A DNA stretch of 64,000 nt from Mesocentrotus franciscanus (lineage: Eukaryota > Echinodermata > Echinoidea > Camarodonta > Strongylocentrotidae). The stretch is from the NCBI GenBank assembly GCA_037976565.1, contig CP137670.1:10998600-11062599 (forward strand), in the 5' to 3' direction. Made by a program: the position numbers and the translations under genes. The notes beneath the pieces are model-generated. The model had not been told where the DNA came from, did not search any database, and saw only the letters and a list, made by a program, of their open reading frames with translations. Below are positions 35,241 through 48,519 of the stretch, in pieces; the first letter of the stretch is position 1, and the number at the start of each line of letters is the position of its first letter.

Positions 35241-35955
35241 ATTATAGATATGTCGACTGCTATGAGAGATATCGCTGTTTCTAAAGGCTAAAGGGGACGT
35301 TACATCCTGCTATAACCCCGAGGCGCGCAGGGGCGACGTCCCCGAGAGCCAGTATAGAAACAGCTATAGTTCGAATATTAAAGTCGATATATCTTTTATA
35401 TACCGAACTCACAACAAAATCTACAAGGAATTCTTACCTTATCCTTTTCTTGAGTGAAGACTGGTTAAAACATCACAGACAATCTAAGACAATGTCTGTA
35501 AATCTTCGCTGGAAAGTTGCCTGAAAAAGGCTGAATGTTACGATCATTTGGGAATCGCACACACACTGCACTGTACGGTATCCACGCTCGCACAAAGAAC
35601 TTTTTACACGTAAACCAATGGGGATTTCAGCAGAATTTAACTATTTTCCCGTTACCCCGGGGGCAACGGGCATCTTTCAAAAAAACTATTGACCGGTAGG
35701 CGTGCATGGATAAAATCACGACTCGAATTTCGACCAATCAGATGGCTAGACTTCTAAAGAGAGGTACATAAATATATTATGATTACCAACCCCTCCTATG
35801 AGATGACCCCGCCCGACAATACGACCCTATTCCAACACTCGTGGGAGACAGTGAGCATTAGATGACAATATATAATGCTTTTTACAATACTAAATTCCAC
35901 CGAGATTAATAATATGGTTTAAAAAAGAGAAGAAAAATCTATTCCTGTTTTCAAT

Positions 35956-36360
35956 GTGTATGATGAATTGACAGGTGGTATGTATATTATGATGTGTTTT
36001 TTCTGTAATTATCTATCTTGTTTCATGACAACTCACATCAGTCTTACTGTTTGTTTTGTTCCCTTTACTGTATTTTTATATATTTTGGTTTGGCTATTTA
36101 AAATAATTGATTCTTTATATTTCGTTTGTGAACCTGTATGCATGTATATATGGACTTGAATAACTATTAAGTGTGTTTCCTGTGTTTGCTTTGAATTTAT
36201 CATGTCTCGAAGTAATTAATGGTCAACTTTTTCTGAAACTGCATGCATATTTATGTAGTACATTCATTAATTTCCTGTCTTTGTTCTGTATTTATCATTA
36301 TGTCCTGCCCCCTTGTTGCTACGAGGGCTAGATATCCCACCCCAAAATAAAAATAAAAAA
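35956..36360 (+). other. Probable retroposon tail in foldback core
   Basis: Ends CCCCCTTGTTGCTACGAGGG, ATATCCCACCCCAAAATAAA followed by AATAAAAAA. Looks like a 3' end with a polyadenylation signal; no coding domain recognised. Confidence 0.35.
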
Positions 36361-37423
36361 CTTCAAGGTCCGAAAGTGTTCAAGCCCCCAGGCCTATCCC
36401 TCCAAATAAAACACAATTTTAAAGTGCCTCCCTCACCCCTCTCCGGGCAGTAACTAGGCTCATAGTTCGGTTCAACCCTGCTATATAATATGTAGGTCCA
36501 TAAGTCCTACTAAAAGCTACTTTCTACAAAAACATGATTGTCGTATAAACAATTACCAGTTTCTGAAATAGCAAACTCAGTCCTTAAATAAATATGAAAA
36601 TGGGCATGCTTGGTCTACTTAATGTCTCAGTGGCGTAGCTTATATAAGATCAGTCGGGGCAGGGTGGTGGGGCAAGATTTCCCTCAAGGAGGACAAATTA
36701 CGATAGGATTATATGTGTGTTATGTTTTACTTCTTGTTTTCGTAACCACAGGAGCGGGGGATGTCTCTATTTAATTATCAATGATAAAAGGTAAAATATA
36801 CTTTAAAAAAAAGACATATGCGGGGCCATGTGTCGCCCCCAGCCCCCACCCCGCAGCTACGCCACAGCCGTGGGCTGTCCCCCATACAATATTTCCCTTA
36901 GTTATCAGAATTTTGGTATTGCTTATTTATTCTTCATGAATAGCGACCCTCATTCCGTATTGTTAATAGCGACCCTCATTCCGTATTATGAATAGCGACC
37001 CCCACTTCCTATTATGAATAGCGACCCTCATTCTGTATTATGAATAGCGACCCCCATTTCGTATTATGAATAGCATCCCTCATTCTGTATTATGAATAGC
37101 GACCCTCTTCTCGTTTTATGAATAGCGCCCCTCTTCTCGTATTATGAATAAAGACCCTCATTTTGTAATATGAATAGCGGTCATTATGAGTAGTGACCGC
37201 CAATGTAAATTATGAGTCGCGCCCCTTCTTCATGTACATGAATAGCGACCCCGATTCCGTATTATGAATAGCGGTCCTTAAGATTAATGACCCTTCATAT
37301 GAATTATAAATAGCGACCCTCAACTCGCGTTATGAATAGTGTTCCTTACGAATAACGTTCCTATTTCGAATAGTGACCCCGTTTTCGTTTTATGAATAGC
37401 GGTCATGCAGGTATGTATATATT

Positions 37424-38149
37424 TTAATGAATTGCTATGAGGGATATCAATACGTAAGTTTTTATTATGGTATTGAAGGTGTTTAGGCATTGAGCATTTT
37501 GGATATGGGATGGCAGCCTATCCCAAAGTTTTGGAACGGCGACAGAGAGAGCTCTGTCACCATAGGCATGGCGTGTCTTTACGCGGGGACCAGACATAAG
37601 CCGGACATGGGAAGAAGTAAAAGCCCGCAGCTGAAAAGAGGGCGCCTTATATTTGATTAGTTCTGAAAGATATGTTGGGCAGTGATCATTACGAATTTTG
37701 AATTGTAAAAAATCTGGCAAAGACAAGGATTTACGAAATTGAGATGTGAGGTGGAGTACATGTACCTCTGCTTTGTCCGATTCAACCTCAGATAATTCTT
37801 CTCAGCCCAGCATTTTACATCACATGACCCACACTCGTTGAGATTGTTCAAGCCAATAGACTGGTGACCGGATTCAACAAGTACATATTACTGAGTATCG
37901 TCTGCATAATGTTATAATTATGGCGTATATTTTTGTGAGCATTCACTACATCACTCAGTGGACTTGTGTATAAAAAAAAGCTCTAGAGGGCCGAGGACCG
38001 ACCCTTGAGGTACGCTATATATATATTATCAAAAAGAGGTAAAGCAATCTACCACCTGACTGCATGCCTGGTTGCTAAGTCAGGCAGCCAGCCATGCAGT
38101 CAAACATACATCATAACAAAAGCTACAAAGTCATTTCATTACATTACTA
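37424..38149 (-). mobile_element. LINE 3' part: RT end and C terminus
   Basis: The minus strand shows GSVLGPL near 37995, NLNECGSCDVKCWAEKNYL, then CPTYLSELIKYKAPS, RVKTRHAYGDRALSVAVPKLWDRLPSHIQNA and a stop at about 37424: a LINE ORF2 C-terminal end with stops. Continues upstream at 38757 beyond an inserted element. Confidence 0.8.
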
Positions 38150-38150
38150 A

Positions 38151-38756
38151 AGCCCCTTTCACACCGTATCTGCGTAGAGTTGCGTAGTGTGACGTATCGA
38201 CTACGCCGAAATTAGGCTGCGTATTCATGAAAAAAATGTTGCTTCGGCGTAGTCCCTGCGTAGGTTTTGCGTAGGCTGGCGCACGATGGCGTATGATTAC
38301 GTACCCTGTGCATAGGCACCGCGTACTTACGCCGTATGCATTTGACGTACCTACGCGTACGATTGCGTATAACAGGTGTAGGGTTGCGCATTTTTACGTA
38401 GGCCTGGCGTACAGGTTTGCTTACGGTTGCGTACGGTTGCTTATTGTGTGGGCAAGCATTTACTTCTTCGTCGGACTGGCGAAAGGTAGCGTACTATTGC
38501 GTAGGCATGGCGTACAGTAGCGTAGTGATGCGTAGTGTTGTGTGGACTTGTGTAAGCAAGGCGTACTTTCTGCGTATAGTGTCTACGCCGAAAGTACGCG
38601 AAAAAAATTAACATGTTAAATTTTTTGCGTCCACCTCGCGTACCCCTTTGCGTCCTCCGGCGTATAGTTACGTAGGCCAGCGTAGGGCAGCGTACGCTCG
38701 GCATAGTCGGTACGCAACACTACGCAACTCTACGCGTGGCCCGGTGTGAAAGCCCC
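38151..38756. mobile_element. 606-bp TTAA-type element made of GCGTA repeats, inside the LINE
   Basis: Ends AGCCCCTTTCACACCG and (inverted) AGGGGCTTTCACACCG, with CTAA at 38147-38150 and TTAA at 38757-38760. The interior is saturated with GCGTA/TACGC, often every 8-12 bases, much denser than elsewhere. It interrupts the LINE frame after DQGEEVV. No transposase. Confidence 0.82.
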
Positions 38757-39240
38757 TTAAGACTACCTCCTCACCCTGATCAACAGCCAACAGTAAATCG
38801 TCATAAACTTTCAGTATTGAATTTTCAGTTGAGTTGAACTGCATGTAAGATGATTGTTTTACCGGAAACAAACCATTTGTATCAAGATACACTTTCAATT
38901 GATTAGGTACAATATGTTCCATAATTTTATCAAGAAACATGAGGTTTGTAATAGTACAATAATTTGATAGTTTGTTACGATCCAAATTTGACTTTTTTAA
39001 AAGAGGTATTACAAGAGATGTTTTTAAACACACGGAGGAGGTCAATAAACACCACACAGTTCGAAAACATCCATCGAGCGGCGTTATTCGTACAGACTGG
39101 TTCATTTGTTCAAAAGGCGAGCAGTTGAAATTTGCCAATTCTTGTATGACGATACTCGATCTATGTATAATGCAGATTCCACCCCACAAGATAGACGGCT
39201 GTAATGAAGTACGGAATAATTTGGAAGATTCATTTTGATA
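38757..39240 (-). mobile_element. LINE 5' part: RT fingers region
   Basis: Minus-strand frame with VIPLLKKSNLDRNKLSNY, TNLMFLDKIMEHIV, NQLKVYLDTNGLFPVKQSSY, STENSILKVYDDLLLAVDQG. Typical RT segment 5' of motif A. Same element as 37424-38149. Confidence 0.85.
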
Positions 39241-39867
39241 TCAGCCAAAATGTGATTATCACGAGTGTCTCGTCTTAACCAAAATGCTGTTACAATCATG
39301 ATATCAATAGTGTTCTGAACAATGAAATCGCAAAGAAAAGCGTTTTCTTGTTCATAGACAGAGCATTCCAGTGATTGACGCGTACCTGAGGAGCGTCACA
39401 TGGATCCCTGCTGGAGTTCTTGCTAGAACAGGACGCTGTGCTTATGTCAGCAGCAAGGAGGTGTAGAAAGAGGCCGTGGAAGCTATTACATTGCTGGCCC
39501 CAGTAAAAAAAAAAAAAAAAAAAAAACAAGACTCTAAGCCACCCCATAATTTTTATCATTGACTTTCACTCAGACAATAGAAGATGGCGTCAATTTAGGT
39601 CGAGGCTGAGCGAACATGAATCTAAGTGACATTACACTTACAGTGTATGTTTAATGGCTGACTACGGTGATTTTCAATCAGCAGCTGAAAATGTTGCACG
39701 TTCAAATGTAGGAAAACCAAATGAAGAAATCTGTCAGAAAGTATCCTGCCGGATCCTGGTAACTTGAAGAAGAGACTGTTAACGTTCGCTAACTTTACTA
39801 TCAAGCCAAACATGTATACATAATGAAAATCAAAGAGAGCTTGTGGAATAAGGCAGCCTATCAGGCG

Positions 39868-40035
39868 TCACACTCCAAACAAGTGAACGTTCTCAGCCCC
39901 TTCATACACAGGCATCTTTGCTGCTTTGAGTTTGGTATTCTCACCGTGCCAGTAGTATCGTCTGTCAACGCAACGGAGTTGTCTGGAGGCATCTAAATGG
40001 GAATGCTGCATCATCTCGTAAGCGAGTCGACATAT
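39868..40035 (-). CDS. FUT8: FUT8-like copy 3 exon 7, terminal
   Basis: [31 protein letters not shown], ending NVHLFGV with TGA at 39870-39868. Same length and stop as copies 1 and 2. Confidence 0.87.
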   Translation of the reverse strand: MCRLAYEMMQHSHLDASRQLRCVDRRYYWHGENTKLKAAKMPVYEGAENVHLFGV

Positions 40036-43000
40036 CTGGTTAATAAAAGGAAAATGAGGTACACATTTTGTAATTTCTATTATAATTAACATTTTTCTTG
40101 GTTGCATAGGGCATTTCCGTGTTAGAACTTGACAATTAAAAAACAAATGCTTGGGAGTTTTCGAACAGTCACAAACGGTTGTTTGTGATCTGTGCGCATG
40201 AAATTGTTTAATGATATTCTATGTGCCTCATTTTACGACCTGACACTACTTGTCATATAAGCATTTCTCAACTTAAATGAATTCGCACTATTGTCGAAAA
40301 TTTCAATAACGTCACGTGTGCATGATAGGCCTGGTTACTGTGTCCTATACTAAAAAACACAGCGCTCCATTTGGTAATGAAAATGGGCCACTTTAAATCT
40401 TGATTTTGTTCTGTATACGATCTTACGACGTGCCCAGGCACCCACATACACACAAACGAAACAAGAACGACATGTTTACTCAGGGGCGGATGCAGCTGGC
40501 GGCGAGAGGGGGGGGGGGGCATTCGTAAATATTGGAAAATATTTAGCGGCGCATCAGCGGGGAGGGGGTAGTGAGGATTTCTTTTTTCAACACCCCCCCC
40601 TCCCTTGAGCAAACAAAAACAAAAATCAAGGTAAAATTTTGGTTACCATCTTCTTCTTTTTTGCAAGGGGTTGGGGACCCTTGCCCCCTGGATCCGCTAC
40701 TGTGTTTACTCTTCATGCTGAACAGACAGGCGGCTTTTAGTTCAGAGTAAAGCAAACATAATAATACAAATCGTACAAAGAAACGTCGTACAAAGAAGGA
40801 GTCATTTTACATGACAACTTGCCATCAATCACAGTGCGCGCTCACGATAAGCCCACCTAGTTAAACGATTCTCGTCTACGACGTACGATACAACTTTCAG
40901 ACTAGACCGGGAACCTGATTCTTTAGCAATTTGTTTGTTTGAAACAATGCTCAAATATGCGTTTTATTATATGATGTTCTTTATACAACGTTCAGACTAC
41001 ACAAAACACAATTAGTTATCACTGTGTCCTTATGGACAGACCCTCTTCAGGCTACTCTGTACCGTGCAATTATGTACACCTCTTTAAAATACTTGTTTGT
41101 TTCTTTTTTCGCACCTTCAATCTATCTTAACGTTTTAATTTTTCTTCTTCTTTTACCCTGCACTTTGCGAAGCGCAATATTCTGCTCCATAATACCCTTC
41201 GATCCTACAATGTGTCCAAAAAAGCCAAGTTTCTGTTTCGCAACCATGGCCCCTAGGAACAGTTCGGTTGTAGATCATCAAGCACTGATCTGATTGTTCT
41301 CCTTGCTGTCCGTGGGATCCTTAGCATCCTGCGCCAACACCACATTCGAACGGGTCATTGCCAGACGCTATAACAAAAACTTTGGTAAACATTTCTCTTT
41401 ACAGCCCATGTGCCATTTTTTTCTCCTGAAGGAAGAAGTACGATTTGTGAAATTTGATAGGGGTAGGGGCTGACGTGGACTGCTAAGGGAATGATATCAA
41501 CCGGCGCTCTGTCCATAATATCCCAAGCCCCTAACTGAATCATTCAAGTCAATAGGTATATCACTTTAAAGTGACCCACCCCTCCTCCTCCGAAATAGTA
41601 GTAATAATAATAATAACAATAATTGTATTAATTAGAAGAAAGTCAATTAGTCAATGAAAGAATAAGCCAATAAATAACAATGACAAAATAACATGGAAGA
41701 GAAAATCGCCGAAAATGGAGAAATACATACATTTGAAGAGCACGTGCAAACAAGAAAATCCGAACGAGCCAGGAGATGAAGGTCTACGATGATACCCATT
41801 AAAGATTCCTCTGACCGTCTTAGTCTGTGATACATTGGCTGACTGAGATATATTATTATCACTCACAAACAAATAATCAGGATATCTGTCAAATAATAAA
41901 ATACATACAAATGAAGTCATGTCTCAAATTACTTCGCAGCGTTGTCGTAGTCGAGTGGTCTAGACAGTCGAGATGCGAAGGTCGTGGGATAAAGCCCGGG
42001 CAAGGAACTTCATAAAATGTTTGTGACAATGTGATTTATTCGACATATGTAATTTCATTTTTTTCGTAGAATGGTATTGATCAATCTCTATACATGTTTA
42101 GATTGATCAATAAAGTTCGGAGAAGATTATCACGATCGATTTTAAATTATATTGTTACAATCATTTTATTTAAAAAGGTAAAAGATCATCTGTTTCAACT
42201 TCATGGGCAATAAGGTATGCCCTTATAAAAGCAACATACATTTTTTGTTCAACATTGCTTCTCTCCCATCAGGTGTTAAACGTGTGCCACATAGGATGCG
42301 AAAGTAATTTTTGCAGAATCGTGAGCGTCTCAAAAAAGGCTTCTGACTAGAATTCTCCCAGGAGAGTGGAGAATTTGAATACAGAATTGGGCGCATACAT
42401 TGTGTGCGAGCAAGCCTGAATCCGATGACCGGGGTGAAAAGATTTCTATAAAGCTCTCAAGACATCGTTTTATGTTTCAGGAACGATAACAATTCAGACT
42501 ATTATTATCAGATTAAATTACAACGCAAAACTAAAATAGGGTAAACAATTAAGCCGGTTTTCACATGTTAAATTCCATGTTGACTCGGAATTCGTAATGT
42601 CACTCACGAACACACAGTTAGGATAGCTGTCAGAAAAAAAAATACAAAAATGAAATTGTATTGGAAATTATTATTTGGAGCTTAGATAATTATCTAAAAT
42701 TTCCAACCGAAACTGGCTTTAAAGAAAGGAATTTAGACTGAGATAAGTTTTCCTGACATAACTAAATAACCTCGTGGCAGGTTGAAATGAAAAAGAAGAT
42801 TAAGCGCCTTAGAATTAAACAAATTCTCCTTACATGTCTATCAAATTTCGCGTTTTGATATACATGGCATATATTTGCTAGTAGCTATAGAGTTAGCATG
42901 CATGAGCATGATGACAAATTTGTAACATTCATTTTTGAAATCGACATGATTTTTGCATTCATTGTTAATACTAATATGTATTTGTATTAATCATAACTAT

Positions 43001-46000
43001 ACATTTATCTTGATCGAACTGCAATTCATATTGCTGGGTTGAAGACTGAAACAAATCTTGTTATTTTCATCTAGTCAAAATTAAGAAGTTTAGGTACATG
43101 TATGAGCCAAATTTTGCGGTAGTGCTTTAGTACAATATGGCTTTAAGCCTCGATGGCTGTCCTAAACTCACTTTTTCTGGGCTTCGTAGAGCAGACCGGC
43201 ATCGTCTGTTGCTAAGAAGACTCTCCTGACGGAAACTTCTTTTCTCTTCATCAATTCCTTGTAGTATTTTTCGACATGGGTCATGTACTCCTCGATACCA
43301 TGAAATTTGGCTTCCCTAATGAGTTTATCTGTCCGCCTGACCTGAATGCTTTTATTTAGGGGAAAAAAGATTATTGTGAAAGCCATATAGTCAACAGTCA
43401 ATAAGATGCTCGAAAGAAATCCGCCCCTCAGCTCGTTTTGTTCCAACTAGTTAAGCTAAATATACACTTTATGTTATAACGAGTATTAATCAATGCTACA
43501 CGTAAATTGCTGTATAGTGTGGACTATTAAGCGACATGTGTAATAATAACCTTCTTAAAGTCCACTCCAAATTTTATTAAGTTAAACCGAAAATGGAAAT
43601 TCTTTTTGCCCAATTGATCGTGAGCCCGGCAGCCACTGAGCAGCGCCAGATCGACATTGCTCTATCCCCTTATTGTTGAACGCCAAACAAGGTAGCAGCA
43701 ACCATTCATCTTTTAGCGTCTTTTGGTATGACGCGGCCGGGGTTCGAACCCACGACCTCCCGGTTGTGAGGCGGACGCTCTACTGACTGAGCCAACACAC
43801 CGGTTCAATAGGGTGATATCAGTTAACCAATGTCAAAAGGTAGTTAAGAACTGTTCAATACGTTTGATTATTTATATGTTCAAATAAAGAAGAAAGCAAA
43901 AAGATACCCGACAATGCATGCATGTCCGCCGAGCGGTGGGTCGGCGCACCGCGCTTTCTTTTCCCCTTCTGGTCAAACGGACCTCTATAGTCGCTAGAAG
44001 ATGCGCACGTCCCGCCTCACCCCACTAGTAACGGGCCTGACACTCATCTCATCCAATTGATTGGATGTAAGAATCCTAAGACAGATGCTTTCTTGTCAGA
44101 ACTCTTGCATTCTTCCATTACTTGCATTAAATCTTGCTAGCTGTGTGCTGCTCGCTCGAGCTTACTTGCTGCAGCAATGTTACGCCGAATTCATATAACT
44201 TATCAATATATTTAGGGGGCACCAATAAAAATGGCACTTTCTGGAAAAAAGTGGGCACCTTCCAAGGGAAACCTCAAAGCGAAAAAATACACATTTTTAT
44301 ACATTTGTTTATACCCTACATTCTGATTATTTTATCAGGGATGGTTTCCATATTTGTTTCTCTCTTTACATTGTCCAAGATATTGTTAAAGCATCATATT
44401 TTGCTGTTGAGTGTGATGGTCTGAAAATTCATTCGAAAGGGAGCGAAGCGAGAGAACAAAACAATTTGTGAGGGCGCAGTTACATCTCATAAGGAGGAAA
44501 CATAATCCTGATGGGGTTTTAAGCACAATCTAAACACGAAAGACTGAACATATCTTTAAAAGGTAACATAATTATATCAACTATAAATGCGAGCGATCGT
44601 AGCGAGTGAGCTTTGGGGACATTATAGAAAAGGTGCTTTTAGTCGCTTAAATTAAGGGTACATGTTATAGAGAAAGGCAAAGGGGGCACTTATCAGAAGG
44701 AAAAAAGGACACTTAATATTAGAAATGAACAAGAGGAGAGGTCAAAGTAAAAATGGTGAAAATGGGGCATTTCTCGTACCTGGAAAGGGGCACTCACCAG
44801 AGAAAAAAGGCACTAATGATAATGGCAAGTGGGACTTTGTCAAAGGAGAAGGGGCACCTCTCAGATTTCAATAGGGGCTATTAACAGAGGTAAAGGAAAC
44901 ACTTATGTGAGGTGGTAAGGGGCAATAATAAGAAGGCTAAACGGGCACCTTTTAGAAAAAAATGGGCACTTATTTAAAGTAAAATAGGCATTTTTCTTAT
45001 GTAAAAAGGAGCACTTATAGGGTACTTCAAAAAGTGGGGGCCTGCCCTCCCCCCGGGGTAGCGCCGCCTCTGAATATATTATGGAAAAATGAGCGAATGA
45101 AACCATGAATGAATGAAAAATGAAAAAAATGACAGAAAAAAAGTCAATGGTTGATTGATGGATTGATCGAATTGTCACATAATGTCACATTTCAGGTTCA
45201 TTCCTTCATCACATTTTCCCCATTCTCCCATGTACTATTTTTTTTTTGTCTTCTCTTTGTCTTACCATCAGGCCTGGGATTTATGGGTTTTTGGGGTTCC
45301 TGCAGAAACCCTCGATAAAAATGTTTAGTGGGTGTATATAACCCATGGAAATTGTTGTAATCCTTCAAAGGGTGAATTACCATTGACCCCCTTTTTTAAG
45401 AAAGATACATTTTAAAATTAGAGGGAAAAAATAAGAGAAAGAGAGAAAGAAAGAAGAGGAATGAGAGAAAGGAAAGAAACAAAGAAAACTGTATAAAAAA
45501 GAAAAGATGTAGATACAAGAAAAAGAATTGAAGACATGGTATCAATTTTATCTTTCTCCTTTCATTCTTTACTTTTCTTTTTTCTTTCAATTATTTCTTT
45601 CTTTTAAAATACATTTATATGTTTCTTTCTTCCTTAATTTCCTTTCTACAGTTTTCCTCTTTTCCCATAATCTTTATTTCTTCCACTTTTAAAATACATT
45701 TATATGTTTCTTTCTTCCTTAATTTCCTTTCTACAGTTTTCCTTTTTCCCATAATCTTTATTTCTTCCACTCATTTATTCTTTATTTTGTTTAATTCATT
45801 TCATTTTTTTCTTATTATTATTTATTTATTTTTTCTTTCTTCCTTTCCTTCATTATATTTCTTCAATTTCTTCCTCAATGTTTTCTTTTTCTTACTTTTC
45901 GGGATATTTTCATCATCAAGAGAAAGTTACAGGTGCTAGATATAAATAAAAACATTTACATTTCCCCTTTCCTCTGGCAGTACACTGGCAGTACACTGGT

Positions 46001-48487
46001 ATTTTTCAAAAGTGCATATCTTGATGAAAGAGATCTCTCATTAAGAGGGACATTAACCGACCCCCAGAATTCCGTGGCATGTGATAGTTAGTGCTGCTGA
46101 AACCATGAACCTAACACAGGTCCATGCTGAAACGAACAACGATAAATACGGCCTGCTAGTGTGCAGGGTAGTCTAATGTGCGTCACACTAATCTGTTGTC
46201 CTTATTCAATTGAATCTCTCTCTCTCTCTCTCTTACAAAAACATTGCTCTGAATTGGCAATGTTTTGTGTTTGGGATAAAATATAGCTCATAAACCTACT
46301 TATGTAAAGCATGGTCTTTCTTATCGGTCTCTATTAAGCTCTAAATGTTAATTTTGTAAAATTTTACTATAGCGTGAATTCATCGAAATATAGCAGCTTG
46401 CTAGCTCGAGCAAGCAGCATACAGCCAGCTATATATATGACAATGAAGTGTGCGTCCACACGCAGCGACTAATTTTTAAGGAGCTTAGGCACCGTGTTAC
46501 ACTTTAAGACCTTTACATCCGTCTCACCCAACGATCGGATGTGTGAATCCCAAGGCAGTTGTCTCATTGTCAATTAATTCTTGGACTTGAAGTTGAGGTT
46601 TCAGAATGTAGGTCATGATCTGTCCTATCCACCAGACGAGGGGTTTACTGTGGACTCTCCTTAGTCTCTCCGAGATGTCTTCTGGAATAGCCCAGGGCAG
46701 AAAGTCTGGCTTTTTGTTCGTTTTAATAAAGGTTTTTATGATGGGGAGTTCCACCACTTGGATGCTTTTATTTCCATCAGGAGCTGTAGATGAAAAACAA
46801 GATAGAGACATTCAGTTCATATATATTTGTACCAATTTCTACTACATATTGTAACATTTTCATTTTTTGTTTGCCTGTTCACATTCATCTATCATATGAC
46901 CTGTCTGCACACTCGGTTTACTTGACCTTCATATCGTGTCGTGGCTTAACTTACCTGCGTTTGCTGTTCTCATTATACTGCGATTCATGTACTAAAAGTC
47001 TTAAATTTCATAATTATCACTGCTTGACCTTAGTCTTTTGACCTACTTACCTCCAAGTTTGTATGGAGGGCAAAAAGAGCCAGAATGAATGAAATGAAAA
47101 ACAGAAAATATAACAACTTTCACAGAGACATCAGATTTCTCACGAAAATAATAGACTAATTAAAATAATTAAGAATACGATTGTGTCTGTTGCTAGTCTT
47201 ATAACCTGGGTATATCTTATTAATTGTTGGAAATACTTATTTGGTCCAATAATCTAAGATATGTTGCCACCTGATGGCCGGGTGATCCTGCTACTTGCAG
47301 TACCAGCTGCAGTACGCGAGATAGGTTATGGAGCACTTAATGTACAGGCAATGTTTGGCCCTGATTCAGTGCAGCTGAACAATTTTAGGCAGGTTTTTCG
47401 AACTTATCATTGTAAGTTGCAGATGTATGATTCTGGAAAATTAATGAAAGTTGTAGACCATGGGACTTGGAGAAAGTTGAGTGTGAATTTGATTATGTCA
47501 ATCTAGCATCTCTGCAGGCACATGCCCAAGGCCAAGCCAAACAAAAAAAAAATATTCTAACTATATAATCTATAAATGTAGTGGCTAAGGCCGTAGGTCT
47601 AAGCCTAACTTGCTGCCTAGGTCAAAGCCAAGGCCCAAGGGCAAGGTCACATTTACAGGTAAAACGATGTAATATGGTCTAAAAATATACCGGCCATTAG
47701 CGCCAATAAGATATACCTAAATAAAAGACTAGCACTAAGACAAACTTGTAATTTTGAGGATTTCGTACCTTATTATCGTGGTAAATTCAAAACTTTTACA
47801 AAACCGAAATAAAATATAATTTTAGAAATAAAAACATAAATTGTTCTTTGTTCTTGCGATTATTTTTGTGATTACAATTATAGATTTCAAATGGATTCCA
47901 TCATGACATTCTCATCATTAAACACGACATCGCCATCACACCATACACGACCTTTTAGCTTATATCAGGTAGCCTATGGTGTATATCAGCTATGGTGTGA
48001 ACGGATTTTTGTCGTTTGTCGCCTACTATGTCGTGTCGTTTTGTCGTTTGTCGTGTTTGGTGTGCATAGGCTTTAAGTCTTACAATAACTTGTGTGCAGT
48101 GTCTGTGTGTGATTTGCAGGAAGACTACATTCAAAATTGTATATTCATTTTGATCAATTCATTACCCCGCAGTGTTAATGGTGCACTACATAAATCAGCC
48201 TTTCCCAGTTGCCTTCATCCGTTTGTTTCACAATGTAATCGCATGACCAGTATTGGACTGTATCTTTAATAATAATAATAATAATAATGATAATAATAAA
48301 ATCGAGTTAGGCGTTTAAACCATACCTATTTACAAGATCCTCATCATCATCCTTATTATTATCATTATTATTATTATTATTATTCGTATTATCATCATCA
48401 TTAGTATTATTACTATTATTAGTAGTATTATCAATTGTATTACTACTATTATTATTATTATTATCATTATTATTATTATTATTATTA

Positions 48488-48519
<32 letters not shown>

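Larger units (their letters stand above)
33669..37402. mobile_element. Foldback element with tandem-repeat inverted arms (TU-like)
   Basis: Two arrays of about 26-bp units in opposite orientation face each other: AGGGTCGCTATTCATAATAC at 33669-34205 and its reverse complement at 36938-37402. Homology continues inward beyond the arrays: CCCCACGGCTGT and CACATGGCCCCGAATAT at 34270-34335 pair with 36800-36880 inverted. Both outer ends change to GACCGCTATTCAT variants, so the arms mirror each other in detail. Sea-urchin TU elements have this design with shorter units. The core (34336-36800) contains a nested LINE tail and no transposase that I can recognise. Confidence 0.82.

Noticed and set aside
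43735..43806. tRNA-Val(CAC) gene on the minus strand
   Set aside because: Both promoter boxes are good, but the acceptor stem does not close cleanly and the sequence continues into a SINE body.
45396..45939. Frames of 64 and 106 codons rich in Phe/Ser/Leu
   Set aside because: Low-complexity T/C-rich DNA with an 85-bp tandem duplication; no domain.
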